Shown one piece after another: positions 7,005 to 14,172 of a stretch of 24,866 nt of DNA. The notes under the pieces were generated by a model. It saw nothing but the letters and a program-made list of their open reading frames with translations, was not told the origin of the DNA and searched no databases. A program made the translations under genes and the position numbers. The stretch's first letter is position 1. Every line of letters starts with the position of its first letter. The stretch covers positions 1 through 24,866 of the forward strand of contig JAEYPL010000293.1 in the NCBI GenBank assembly GCA_023410905.1, read 5' to 3'. This DNA is from Pseudomonadota bacterium. GTDB taxonomy: Bacteria; Pseudomonadota; Alphaproteobacteria; Rhizobiales; Hyphomicrobiaceae.

Positions 7005-7244
7005 GTGCCGCTGATACTGCAAGCCGTGCTCGCATCTTTCCCGTTCGCGTGGGGCGCGGGCGCCCTTGCGGCCTACATCATTGCCGGGGAAGAAATGGGC
7101 GCCCTGCCGGCCGTCCTCATTCCCGTCGCACTTGTCGCATCGCTCGCATTCTCGCTCATCCCCGCGACGTCACCCGAGTTCCGGCGCAATGCCATGGTCG
7201 CCGCCGCCGTCGGCGTCTGGGTGATCATCAAACTTTTTGCCTGA
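7005..7244 (+). CDS. Small two-to-three-helix membrane protein, unknown
   Basis: This 79-aa hydrophobic protein is read from a GTG at 7005, chosen because GGGAGAG (6994-7000) sits at good distance before it; an upstream in-frame GTG at 6978 lacks a ribosome-binding site. Hydrophobic stretches cover roughly residues 5-26 (AVLASFPFAWGAGALAAYII), 34-52 (ALPAVLIPVALVASLAFSLI) and 62-78 (NAMVAAAVGVWVIIKLF). I recognise no family. It ends 5 bp before the convergent DUF1398 gene stop, leaving no room for a separate terminator. Confidence 0.6.
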   Translation: MPLILQAVLASFPFAWGAGALAAYIIAGEEMGALPAVLIPVALVASLAFSLIPATSPEFRRNAMVAAAVGVWVIIKLFA

Positions 7245-7249
7245 GGCAT

Positions 7250-7666
7250 TCAGCGGCTCGCCGGGAAGTACTCCACGTGCGTCTCCGCTGATCTCCCCGA
7301 ATACACGGCGCGCTGGCCGAGAAAAGAAACCGTATAGCTCGCACAGCCCGCGGCGCGCACTTTCTCGCAAAAGCCGAGGTAGGTGTAGCCCGGCGCCTTC
7401 GTCTGAGCCTCGCGAATAGCAGCCTGGATGGCATCCGCGTCGAATGTCTTCGCGATCGGCCCGCGCACCGTCGGAACGGCTAGCTCGACGCTCTCTCCGT
7501 CAGGCACGTAGTAGGTCGCCGTCCCGCGCCGATAGTCCACGCAGTAGCTCTCGAAGCCCGCGTCAGCGAGCATCATGACAATCTGCGGAAAGTCCTTCGC
7601 ACCGCTCTCCGCAGCATTCACGCAGGCTTCGGCTATGGCAATTTTCGTCGCGTCCATGAGTTTCAT
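7250..7666 (-). CDS. DUF1398 family protein
   Basis: This 138-aa protein matches the DUF1398 (YbcV-like) pattern: MDATKIAIAEAC at the start, FESYCVDYRRGTATYYVPDG in the middle, and a C-terminal GFCEKVRAAGCASYTVSFLGQRAVYSGR block followed by AETHVEYFP. The function of this family is unknown; an old phage-envelope-protein name exists without support. Two ATG codons are possible, 7666 and 7657; the latter gives the MDATK start usual in the family. It lies 20 bp downstream of the MarR gene on the same strand, so it is probably co-transcribed and under MarR control. Confidence 0.85.
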   Translation of the reverse strand: MKLMDATKIAIAEACVNAAESGAKDFPQIVMMLADAGFESYCVDYRRGTATYYVPDGESVELAVPTVRGPIAKTFDADAIQAAIREAQTKAPGYTYLGFCEKVRAAGCASYTVSFLGQRAVYSGRSAETHVEYFPASR

Positions 7667-7686
7667 CCCAAGTGCTGTCTGCTTGG

Positions 7687-8148
7687 TCAGGCTATCGCTA
7701 TGCCTTTGAGACCATGGCGCTCTGCGACGGATCGCAGGAGCCGGACCAGATCGGCACGCTGCTCGGGTTTGAGGTGATCAAAGAATCTCGCGTCATTGGC
7801 GTCGGCGATGGCGGCAAGACCTGGGAGCAGCCGTCGCCCACTCGGGGTCAGCCGCACAGCCTGCTTGCGACCGTCGCCCTCGGGCTTCACGCGCAGGGCA
7901 ATCTTCTTCGCAACGAGGCGATCGACGATCTTGCTGACGGCACCGCGCGTCAGGTCGATGCGCTCCGCCAATACGCTCGGCAGGATCTGCTCCGCATCGT
8001 AGAGCTCGCGCATGATCACCCATTCCGGGATAGAAACGCCTCTGACCTCGAGCTGGCGCGCAAATTCCCGCGACACGTGGTTCGAGACGAACCTCATCCA
8101 GTATCCAACGTGGGCCGTAAGAGGGGCGGGCTCCAATCTTTTTGCCAT
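7687..8148 (-). CDS. MarR-family transcriptional regulator
   Basis: This 153-aa protein has the MarR layout: an N-terminal dimerisation helix, then a winged helix-turn-helix with ILPSVLAERIDLTRGAVSKIVDRLVAKKI (about residues 55-83, described here in part as LAERIDLTRGAVSKIV) and the wing EGDGRKQAVRLTPSGRRLL (90-108) carrying the conserved D-R pair. MarR proteins are dimers that repress nearby genes and release DNA on binding small aromatic or other ligands. GGAGAT precedes the ATG at 8148. A perfect palindrome, AGTTTCC-GT-GGAAACT, lies just upstream (8162-8177) over the likely -10 region, strongly suggesting autoregulation. Confidence 0.9.
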   Translation of the reverse strand: MAKRLEPAPLTAHVGYWMRFVSNHVSREFARQLEVRGVSIPEWVIMRELYDAEQILPSVLAERIDLTRGAVSKIVDRLVAKKIALRVKPEGDGRKQAVRLTPSGRRLLPGLAAIADANDARFFDHLKPEQRADLVRLLRSVAERHGLKGIAIA

Positions 8149-8161
8149 CTGATCTCCATAC

Positions 8162-8201
8162 AGTTTCCGTGGAAACTATGAGCATATAGTTTCCATGTCA
8201 A
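8162..8201 (-). promoter_or_regulatory. MarR promoter and palindromic operator
   Basis: On the minus strand a perfect TTGACA -35 box lies at 8201-8196. About 15-17 nt further on come CATAGT/TAGTTT, candidates for the -10, directly overlapping the palindrome AGTTTCC-GT-GGAAACT (8162-8177). A further copy of the AGTTTCC half-site is at 8188-8194, between the -35 and the palindrome. A repressor bound here would block RNA polymerase. Whether the divergent SDR operon (start 8314) is also controlled cannot be decided from sequence. Confidence 0.65.
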
Positions 8202-8313
8202 TTACTTTGGCGCGTCCTCCCCTGTTTGACGCCTTCCCCTTGTCTGTGCCAGCTTGCCGTCACCAAAATCCACGAACAAGCCCAGAGACATACCAAGAGG
8301 AAAGGCACCGACG

Positions 8314-9231
8314 ATGGCTGGCTGCTTGGAAGGCAAAGTAGTTGTAGTAACCGGCGCAGGCCGTGGCATCGGCAGGGGCATGGCGATGCTCGCCGCCGAG
8401 CAGGGCGCGAAAGTCGTCGTCAATGACCTCGGCGCCACCGTCGACGGCGAAGGCGCGGCCAGCCAGCAGCCCGCCGAGGAGGTCGTCGAGGAGATCCGCA
8501 AGGCCGGCGGCGAGGCCGTCGCCAACTTCGAGAGCGTCGCCGAGCCGAAGAGCGCGGAAAAAATCGTCCAGTGCGCGCTCGACAACTTCAAGCGCATCGA
8601 CGGCGTGATCAACAACGCCGGCATCCTGCGCGACCGCATATTCCACCGCATGTCGATTGTCGACTTCGATCAGGTCATCAAGGTGCACCTCTACGGTGCC
8701 TTCTATGTGAGCCGCGCCGCCGCGAACCACTTCAAGGAGCAGGAGTCGGGTGCGTTCGTGCACTTCACCTCGACCTCCGGCCTCATCGGCAACTTCGGAC
8801 AAGCGAACTATGCCGCCGCCAAGATGGGCATCGTCGGTCTCTCGCGCGGCATCGCCCTCGACATGCAGCGCTACAACGTGCGCTCGAACTGCATCTCGCC
8901 CTTTGCCTGGAGCCGCATGATCGGCACCATCCCGACGGAGACGCCCGAGCAGCAGGCACGCGTCGAGCGCATCAAGAAGATGACGCCGGACAAGATCGCC
9001 CCGCTCGCGATCTTTCTGCTCTCGGATCTCGCCAAGGAGGTCTCAGGCCAGATCCTCGCCTCGCGCATGCACGAGATCTATCTCTTCAACCAGACGCGCC
9101 CCATCCGCAGCGTGCACCGCGAGGAAGGCTGGACGCCTCAGACCATTGCCGAGCACGCACTACCCTCCATGCGCTCGTCGCTGACGCCGCTCGATCGTTC
9201 GGGCGATGTGTTCTCCTGGGATCCGATCTGA
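8314..9231 (+). CDS. SDR-family NAD(P)-dependent dehydrogenase (MFE-2 hydroxyacyl-CoA dehydrogenase-like)
   Basis: This 305-aa protein is a short-chain dehydrogenase/reductase. Cofactor motif TGAGRGIG spans residues 13-20, NNAG 100-103, catalytic Ser lies in FTSTSGLIGNFGQ (about 153-155), and YxxxK is Tyr166/Lys170 in NYAAAK. The STSGLIGNFGQANYAAAK pattern and the N-terminal NDLGATVDGEG are typical of the dehydrogenase part of multifunctional enzyme type 2 and related (3R)-hydroxyacyl-CoA dehydrogenases, so an acyl-CoA beta-oxidation-like step is plausible. A C-terminal extension of about 60 residues follows the core. The ATG at 8314 is preceded by AAGAGGAAAGG; upstream in-frame codons lack family similarity. 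It is followed by the PNPOx-like gene after 16 bp. Confidence 0.88.
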   Translation: MAGCLEGKVVVVTGAGRGIGRGMAMLAAEQGAKVVVNDLGATVDGEGAASQQPAEEVVEEIRKAGGEAVANFESVAEPKSAEKIVQCALDNFKRIDGVINNAGILRDRIFHRMSIVDFDQVIKVHLYGAFYVSRAAANHFKEQESGAFVHFTSTSGLIGNFGQANYAAAKMGIVGLSRGIALDMQRYNVRSNCISPFAWSRMIGTIPTETPEQQARVERIKKMTPDKIAPLAIFLLSDLAKEVSGQILASRMHEIYLFNQTRPIRSVHREEGWTPQTIAEHALPSMRSSLTPLDRSGDVFSWDPI

Positions 9232-9247
9232 CGGCGAGCCGAGCAAC

Positions 9248-9859
9248 ATGAGCCAGCGGCCCTTCTTCCATGAAGGCATGCGCGTCCTGCAGGACCGTTT
9301 CGACGGGCGGCGCGTGGCGGATGCCATCGAGAAGCACCGGAAGCATTACGCTTTCTGGGATGACGAGCGGGAGATGATCGAGAGTGCCCGCTTTTTCTTC
9401 ATTGCATCCGCGGCCGAGGGCCATGTCGATGGCAACATCAAGTCCGGCGATCCCGGCTTCGTGAAGATCGTCGGCCCCAACATCATCGAGTATCCCGAAT
9501 ATGACGGGAACTCGATGTACCGCACGCTCGGGAACATTGCGCTGAGCCCGAGCGTCGGCCTGCTGTTCGTCAAGCTCGACGGCAAGAGTCGCCGCATCCG
9601 CGTCAACGGGCAGGCCACCATTCACGACGATGCCGAGACGCTGGCGCGGCATCACGGCGCCAAGCTGGTCGTACGCATTGTCTGCGAGCTCTATCCGAAC
9701 TGCCCGCGCTACGTACCCGATATGGTCGAGGGCACGCCCTCACAGTACGTGCCGCGCGAAGGCCAGGGCACGCCGCCGGCACCCGAATGGAAGTCGCGCG
9801 ACTACATCCGCGATATCCTGCCCGCCGACGACCCGCACCGCACGACCAACAACGACTGA
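9248..9859 (+). CDS. Pyridoxamine 5'-phosphate oxidase-family FMN-binding protein
   Basis: This 203-aa protein has the split-barrel flavin-binding fold of the PNPOx-like superfamily. FFFIASAAEGHVDGNIKSGD (residues about 55-74) is the first strand pair, with the DGNIKSGDPGFVKIVG stretch resembling the pattern of general-stress FMN proteins. It continues with YDGNSMYRTLGNIALSPSVGLLFV and the barrel-closing RRIRVNGQATI. Such proteins bind FMN, F420 or heme; the substrate here is unknown. It lies 16 bp after the SDR stop and 29 bp before the hydroxyacid dehydrogenase, so it is the middle gene of a probable operon. A clear ribosome-binding site is not visible, suggesting translation partly dependent on the upstream gene. 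Confidence 0.82.
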   Translation: MSQRPFFHEGMRVLQDRFDGRRVADAIEKHRKHYAFWDDEREMIESARFFFIASAAEGHVDGNIKSGDPGFVKIVGPNIIEYPEYDGNSMYRTLGNIALSPSVGLLFVKLDGKSRRIRVNGQATIHDDAETLARHHGAKLVVRIVCELYPNCPRYVPDMVEGTPSQYVPREGQGTPPAPEWKSRDYIRDILPADDPHRTTNND

Positions 9860-9888
9860 ACAACAAGATCGATGATCCGGAGAGAATA

Positions 9889-10863
9889 ATGGCCGCTTTC
9901 CCCGCCCGCAAAGACACGCACGTCCTCTTTGCGCATGTCGCCTACGAATTCACCGAGCCCTTCACGGCGCGCAACACCGGCATGACGTTCGACATTGCGC
10001 GCAACTACGACGAGCTCGCGGCTAAGCTGCCTAATGCCGACGTGCTCTCCGTCTCGATGATGTGGAAGAACGAGCTCGCGGCGAAGAACCCGCGCCTCAA
10101 GCTCATCCAGTCGATCAGCGCCGGCACGGACCAGTACGATCGCGACGTCATGAAGGCGAACGGCATCCGCCTCGCGAGCGGCCATGGCGTCAATGCCAAC
10201 GCAGTTGCCGAGCACGCCATCTCGCTCATGCTCTCACTCTCGCGGCAGCTCCATTTCCTCCGTGATGCGCAGGCCGCCAAGTCATGGCGCGGCATGCAGG
10301 GCGATCGCTCCATTCGCGAGGACGAGCTCGAGGGCAAGACCGTGCTCATCGTCGGCGCGGGACGCATCGGTCAGCGACTCGCGGCACTCTGCAAGGCCTT
10401 CGGAATGAAGGTCATCGCAACGCGGCGCAATCCGGCAGCAGGCGCCGGCGCCGCCGACGAGGTCGTCGGTGACAGCGCACTCATGGCGAAGCTGCCCGAG
10501 GCCGATTTCGTCGTGCTCACCTGCCCGCTGACACCCGAAACGACGAACCTCATCTCCGGCTCCCAGCTCGCCGCCATGAAGCCGACCGCCTTCCTCATCA
10601 ACGTCGCGCGCGGTAAAGTCGTGGACGAGCCGGCGCTCATCGCGGCGCTCCAGGCGAAGAAAATCCGCGGCGCCGGCATCGATGTGACGGTGGAGGAGCC
10701 GCTGCCGGCAGCATCGCCGCTGTGGACCATGCCGCACGTGATCGTGACGCCGCATTCGGGCGGCGAGACCGTGCGCTATGAGGATCGCGTCATCGATCTG
10801 CTCATCGAGAACGCCGATCGCCTTGCGCGCGGTGAGAGCAAGCTCGTCAACGAGATCGTGTAG
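9889..10863 (+). CDS. D-2-hydroxyacid dehydrogenase family protein
   Basis: This 324-aa NAD(P)-dependent oxidoreductase interconverts 2-oxo acids and D-2-hydroxy acids in its family. The N-terminal substrate domain includes LIQSISAGTDQYD (72-84). The Rossmann motif is VGAGRIGQ (155-162). Catalytic residues are Arg241 in NVARGKVVDE, Glu269/270 in DVTVEEPLP and His289 in TPHSGGE, so the Arg-Glu-His triad is complete. The ATG at 9889 follows GGAGAG; the longer open frame upstream overlaps the previous gene and has no family similarity. It ends the SDR-PNPOx-dehydrogenase operon; a T8 tract and hairpin-rich repeats follow. The exact substrate (glyoxylate, hydroxypyruvate or other) is not determinable. 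Confidence 0.88.
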   Translation: MAAFPARKDTHVLFAHVAYEFTEPFTARNTGMTFDIARNYDELAAKLPNADVLSVSMMWKNELAAKNPRLKLIQSISAGTDQYDRDVMKANGIRLASGHGVNANAVAEHAISLMLSLSRQLHFLRDAQAAKSWRGMQGDRSIREDELEGKTVLIVGAGRIGQRLAALCKAFGMKVIATRRNPAAGAGAADEVVGDSALMAKLPEADFVVLTCPLTPETTNLISGSQLAAMKPTAFLINVARGKVVDEPALIAALQAKKIRGAGIDVTVEEPLPAASPLWTMPHVIVTPHSGGETVRYEDRVIDLLIENADRLARGESKLVNEIV

Positions 10864-10999
10864 GTTTTTTTTCCTTGCCGCGGGCTGCTGGGAAGGGGTG
10901 CTATCGCACTCAGCGGTGGTGCTATGCCCGCGGCGGCCATGCGGCCAGGGATCAATCGGGGCTGCCGGGAGGGAACACCCTCCCGGACCCGCCCGTTTT
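10864..10999. terminator. Convergent intergenic region with T-tract and hairpins
   Basis: This gap separates two convergent genes. Immediately after the dehydrogenase stop is a run of eight T (10865-10872). A perfect 9-bp hairpin follows, CCGGGAGGG-AACA-CCCTCCCGG (10965-10986), and then a hairpin CCCGTT/AACGGG (10992-11010) that reaches into the hydrolase gene. The T-run is not directly behind a stem, so an intrinsic terminator is possible but not textbook. The remainder is the family A repeat. Confidence 0.5.
10874..10937 (+). repeat. Dispersed repeat family A, copy 1
   Basis: This 64-bp element begins CTTGCCGCGGGCTGCTGGGA and ends ATGCCCGCGGCGGC. A second copy of equal length lies inverted at 19753-19816. 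The first 29 bases and the last 14 are identical between copies, while the centre differs. Both ends are GC-rich and both copies lie near gene 3' ends. No coding capacity or target duplication is seen. Confidence 0.7.
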
Positions 11000-11010
11000 C
11001 TATGAACGGG
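10965..11010 (-). repeat. Hairpin repeat family B, copy 2
   Basis: Read on the minus strand from 11010, CCCGTTCATAGAAAACGGG is followed by GGTCCGGGAGGGTGTTCCC. This parallels the plus strand at 2651-2687. Both stems are compensatorily changed relative to copy 1 (CCCGTC/GACGGG versus CCCGTT/AACGGG), which supports structure conservation. The TAG stop of the cysteine hydrolase (11002-11000) lies in the loop of the first hairpin. Confidence 0.55.
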
Positions 11011-11677
11011 GCCCCACATTGGAGAGCGGGAGCTTCTCCAACTGAGCCATCGTGTCGGCAAGCGTCGCAACCTCCGCCCACCCCACACGCATCATCTCGA
11101 TGCAAGGGTCTTGCAGGTGCGGCAACGTGGTGCCCGTCGCCTCCTCAACGACGATCGGCGCGTAATCGCGGAACATCGCATCCTTCGAGGACGCCGCGAC
11201 ACACTGGTTCGTTACGACACCGGTGAAAATGACCGTCTCTGCCTTGAGATTGCGAAGCAATGAGTCGAGGCTCGTATTGAAGAATGCGCTGAGGCGAACC
11301 TTGTCGATGTACCAATCCTCCGGCAGTGCCCCGAGCGGCTCGTAGATCTCATAACCCCATGTGCCCTGTCGCAATCCGCCTTCTTTGAGGAACGGCCGTT
11401 GGCGCATGAACGTGCCGCCATCGACGAGATCCCGCGTCCCATGCCGCGTCCAGATCACGGGCACACCGCGACGACGCGCCTCGAGCGTCAGTTGCTTGAT
11501 CGGCTCGATGCACCGACGCATGTGCGTGATGTCGATGCCGGCCTTGGCGTAGTGCCCTTCCGGGCTCAGGAAGTCGTTCTGCGGGTCGATGTGGACCAGC
11601 ACCGTCCGGCCTGGAGCCAGATCCGTGTGAATGGGAACGAACGGCACCATGCCCGCGGCTTCTGGAGCTGAACTCAC
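11000..11677 (-). CDS. Isochorismatase-family cysteine hydrolase
   Basis: This 225-aa protein belongs to the isochorismatase-like hydrolase superfamily, which includes nicotinamidase, ureidoacrylate amidohydrolase (RutB) and biuret hydrolase. The catalytic triad is visible: Asp31 in HIDPQNDFLSPEG, Lys126 in IDKVRLSAFFNT and Cys159 in TGVVTNQCVAAS, where VVTN carries the usual cis-peptide before the nucleophile. This makes it an amidase/ureidase-type enzyme rather than a true isochorismatase, but the substrate is unknown. The start is GTG at 11677 with GAGGG 6 nt before it; ATG at 11650 is an alternative. It converges on the dehydrogenase operon, and its stop codon lies within a family B hairpin. 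Confidence 0.87.
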   Translation of the reverse strand: MSSAPEAAGMVPFVPIHTDLAPGRTVLVHIDPQNDFLSPEGHYAKAGIDITHMRRCIEPIKQLTLEARRRGVPVIWTRHGTRDLVDGGTFMRQRPFLKEGGLRQGTWGYEIYEPLGALPEDWYIDKVRLSAFFNTSLDSLLRNLKAETVIFTGVVTNQCVAASSKDAMFRDYAPIVVEEATGTTLPHLQDPCIEMMRVGWAEVATLADTMAQLEKLPLSNVGPRS

Positions 11678-11914
11678 GTATTTCCCTCATTGGAACGAGT
11701 TGCATCGACGTAAATTGTCGGTCTGACTCACGCGCGCAGTCAAGTTTTCGTGCCCGTTGTCAACTCGCGACGGATTTCGCGAGGTCGCGCGTTTAAGCCC
11801 TCGGGACCGCCATGCAAGCGCCGGTCCCCCTCTCCAGCTCTGCCACGGAGAGGCGGAGAGGGGCGGCTGCAGGCCATCGACTCCACAGGGCCGCCCCTCC
11901 TCCTATCCTGACGG
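11678..11914. promoter_or_regulatory. Intergenic region upstream of the cysteine hydrolase
   Basis: On the minus strand TTGACT (11743-11738), an 18-nt spacer and GACAAT (11719-11714) make a plausible promoter for the hydrolase; a perfect TTGACA at 11763-11758 is an alternative -35. The left half of the gap as read from tlpA holds the family C palindrome. No gene is seen here. Confidence 0.4.
11827..11863. repeat. Family C palindrome (CCCCTCTCC...GGAGAGGGG)
   Basis: A perfect 9-bp inverted repeat, CCCCTCTCC (11827-11835) and GGAGAGGGG (11855-11863), encloses a 19-nt loop. It lies just downstream of the tlpA stop and may end that transcript. Similar pyrimidine/purine stems occur at 19475-19505 and 19666-19693. 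Palindromes of this CCCTCTCCCC type are widespread intergenic elements in proteobacterial genomes. Confidence 0.6.
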
Positions 11915-12643
11915 CTATCCGCCTGTTGCCGATCCCTGCTTCAACGTCGCGCGGATGAGCGCCTTGGCCTCCGGCGTATCCCATTCGGCAGGCCCGACGA
12001 GGCGGCCGATCTCGCGACCTTCCACATCGATCAGCAGCGTGGACGGCAGTCCGATGGCCTTCAGCGTCGTTGCCATGCGGGCTGTGGGGTCGGCCAGCAC
12101 GGCGAGGCGCCGCACATGGATCTGCTCCAGGAATTTTTTCGCTCCGTCGACACCTGTGCGGTCGACGCTGACGGCCACGACCTCGAACTTGTCCGAGCCG
12201 AGGCTCGCCTGCAGACGATCGAGCCCCGGCATTTCCTTGCGGCAGGGCGCGCACCACGTGGCCCAGAGGTTGAGCAGAACGACCTTGCCCTTGTAGTCGG
12301 CGAGCGTGAGCTCACGTCCATCGACGTCGACGAACGGTGCACGCGGAAGCTCTTCCGGCGCGCTCCTGAAGACGAAGCCGGCCATCTGGCCGACGCTCAA
12401 CGGGTTCTTGCCCGGCCCCGCCGGCAATGGCGCTGAAGGCTTCTTTTCGGCGACCGGCGGGGATGAGGTTGCGGGCGCGGCAACCACGGCCTCGCCTTTG
12501 AGATTGTCAGCGTCCCCCATGGTCACGTATACCGCGCCGAATCCGATCAGCGCGAAAACGGCGGCAATAGCGATATAGGCTATAAGGGGCAGCCCTCCGG
12601 CCGCGACCTTGCCGGTCCCGCCGCTGCTATCGTCGCTGCTCAT
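11915..12643 (-). CDS. tlpA: TlpA-family thiol:disulfide interchange protein
   Basis: This 242-aa protein is a membrane-anchored thioredoxin-like reductant facing the periplasm. Residues about 18-42 form a single N-terminal anchor (LPLIAYIAIAAVFALIGFGA), followed by an Ala/Pro-rich linker (50-80). The thioredoxin domain starts near residue 85, with active site WATWCAPC (Cys131 and Cys134) and the cis-Pro at GLPSTLLID (Pro200). TlpA in Bradyrhizobium supports cytochrome aa3 copper-site assembly. The ATG at 12643 follows AAGGAT; a longer reading upstream would overlap the divergent argH region. It is divergent from argH with only 51 bp between starts, an arrangement known in rhizobia. Confidence 0.9.
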   Translation of the reverse strand: MSSDDSSGGTGKVAAGGLPLIAYIAIAAVFALIGFGAVYVTMGDADNLKGEAVVAAPATSSPPVAEKKPSAPLPAGPGKNPLSVGQMAGFVFRSAPEELPRAPFVDVDGRELTLADYKGKVVLLNLWATWCAPCRKEMPGLDRLQASLGSDKFEVVAVSVDRTGVDGAKKFLEQIHVRRLAVLADPTARMATTLKAIGLPSTLLIDVEGREIGRLVGPAEWDTPEAKALIRATLKQGSATGG

Positions 12644-12694
12644 GAGTATCCTTCCGGCTTCCGAGCCCCACTCCTCCACCGAAGAGGCCCCGCC

Positions 12695-14104
12695 GTGACC
12701 CGTTCCGATGCCAACAAGATGTGGGGTGGCCGCTTCGCAATGTCACCCGCTGACCTGATGGTCGAGATAAACGCCTCCATCGGCTTCGACAAGGCCATGG
12801 CGCCGCAGGATATCGCGGGCTCCACGGCTCACGCGGAAATGCTGGCTCGCCAAGGTATTATCACGAAGGCCGACGCGCGCGAAATCCTCAAGGGACTTGA
12901 GCAGGTCCGGGCCGAGATCGAGCGCGGCGAGTTCGCCTTCTCGCAGGCCCTCGAGGACATTCATATGAATGTCGAGAGCCGGCTGGCCGAGCTGATCGGT
13001 CCGGCGGCCGGACGGCTTCATACGGCGCGCTCGCGCAATGACCAGGTGGCCCTCGACTTCCGGTTGTACGTGCGCGACAGCCTTGATGCCTTCGACAGCG
13101 TTCTGGCGGCTCTCCAGCAGGTGCTGGTGACCAAGGCCGAGACCCATGCCGATGTCGTCATGCCGGGTTTCACCCATCTCCAGCCGGCCCAGCCCGTGAC
13201 GTTCGGCCATCACCTGCTCGCCTATGTCGAGATGCTGGGCCGTGACCGGGGACGCTTCAGCGATGCGAGAAAGCGCCTCAACGAGAGCCCGCTCGGCTCG
13301 GCGGCGCTCGCCGGCACGTCCTTCCCGATCGACCGGGAATACACCGCCGAGGCCCTCGGCTTCGACCGTCCGACCGCGAATTCGCTCGACGGCGTCTCGG
13401 ATCGCGATTTTGCGCTGGAAACCCTTGCTGCTGCGGCCATTTCCGCCATGCATCTCTCGCGCCTTGCCGAGGAGATCGTGATCTGGATGACGCCGCAATT
13501 CGGCTTTGTGCGCCTCTCCGACAAGTGGACGACCGGCTCCTCAATCATGCCGCAGAAGCGTAATCCGGATGCGGCCGAGCTCTGCCGCGCCAAGATCGGC
13601 CGCATTGCCGGCGCCTTCCAGAGCCTGATCATGGTCATGAAGGGCCTGCCGCTGACCTATTCCAAGGACATGCAGGAGGACAAGGAAGTCACCTTCGACG
13701 CGCTGCGCGCCTTCGCCGTTGCCGCCGCAGCCATGCGCGGCATGATCGAGGACCTGGAGCCTGTCCCCGAGACCATGCGGGCGGCGGCCGGACGGGGTTA
13801 CTCCACGGCCACCGACCTCGCCGACTGGCTCGTCCGCGCGCTCGGCCTGCCCTTTCGGGAGGCCCACCATGTCACGGGTTCGATCGTCAAACGGGCCGAG
13901 AGCAAGGGCGCGGCGCTCGAAGACCTCTCGCTGGCGGAGATGCAGGCCGTCGAGCCGCGCATCACCAAAGACGTGTTCAGCGTGCTTTCCGTGGACGCCT
14001 CGGTCCGCAGCCGGACGAGCTATGGGGGAACCGCGCCACAGAACGTCCGCAAAATGGCGCGACGCTGGATAAAGCGGTTGGAAAAAGCGCCGGGGAAAGC
14101 CTAG
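12695..14104 (+). CDS. argH: Argininosuccinate lyase
   Basis: This 469-aa cytoplasmic enzyme splits argininosuccinate into arginine and fumarate, the last step of arginine synthesis. MWGGRF near the N-terminus, the TARSRNDQVALDFRLYVRD block (conserved region 1), TGFTHLQPAQPVTFGH-like PGFTHLQPAQPVTFGHHL (region 2) and the fumarase/lyase signature GSSIMPQKRNPD (residues 281-292), which includes the catalytic serine loop, are all present, so it should be active as a homotetramer. The start is GTG at 12695 with GAGG about 8 nt before; the ATG of MWGGRF (12719) is a less likely alternative. It heads the argH-lptM-lysA cluster. Confidence 0.97.
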   Translation: MTRSDANKMWGGRFAMSPADLMVEINASIGFDKAMAPQDIAGSTAHAEMLARQGIITKADAREILKGLEQVRAEIERGEFAFSQALEDIHMNVESRLAELIGPAAGRLHTARSRNDQVALDFRLYVRDSLDAFDSVLAALQQVLVTKAETHADVVMPGFTHLQPAQPVTFGHHLLAYVEMLGRDRGRFSDARKRLNESPLGSAALAGTSFPIDREYTAEALGFDRPTANSLDGVSDRDFALETLAAAAISAMHLSRLAEEIVIWMTPQFGFVRLSDKWTTGSSIMPQKRNPDAAELCRAKIGRIAGAFQSLIMVMKGLPLTYSKDMQEDKEVTFDALRAFAVAAAAMRGMIEDLEPVPETMRAAAGRGYSTATDLADWLVRALGLPFREAHHVTGSIVKRAESKGAALEDLSLAEMQAVEPRITKDVFSVLSVDASVRSRTSYGGTAPQNVRKMARRWIKRLEKAPGKA

Positions 14105-14172
14105 ATAGGGTTGTGCGCGCCGCTTGTTGCGCGCCGGCCCGTCAGGGACCGGGCCGTTTAAAACGGGTGACC

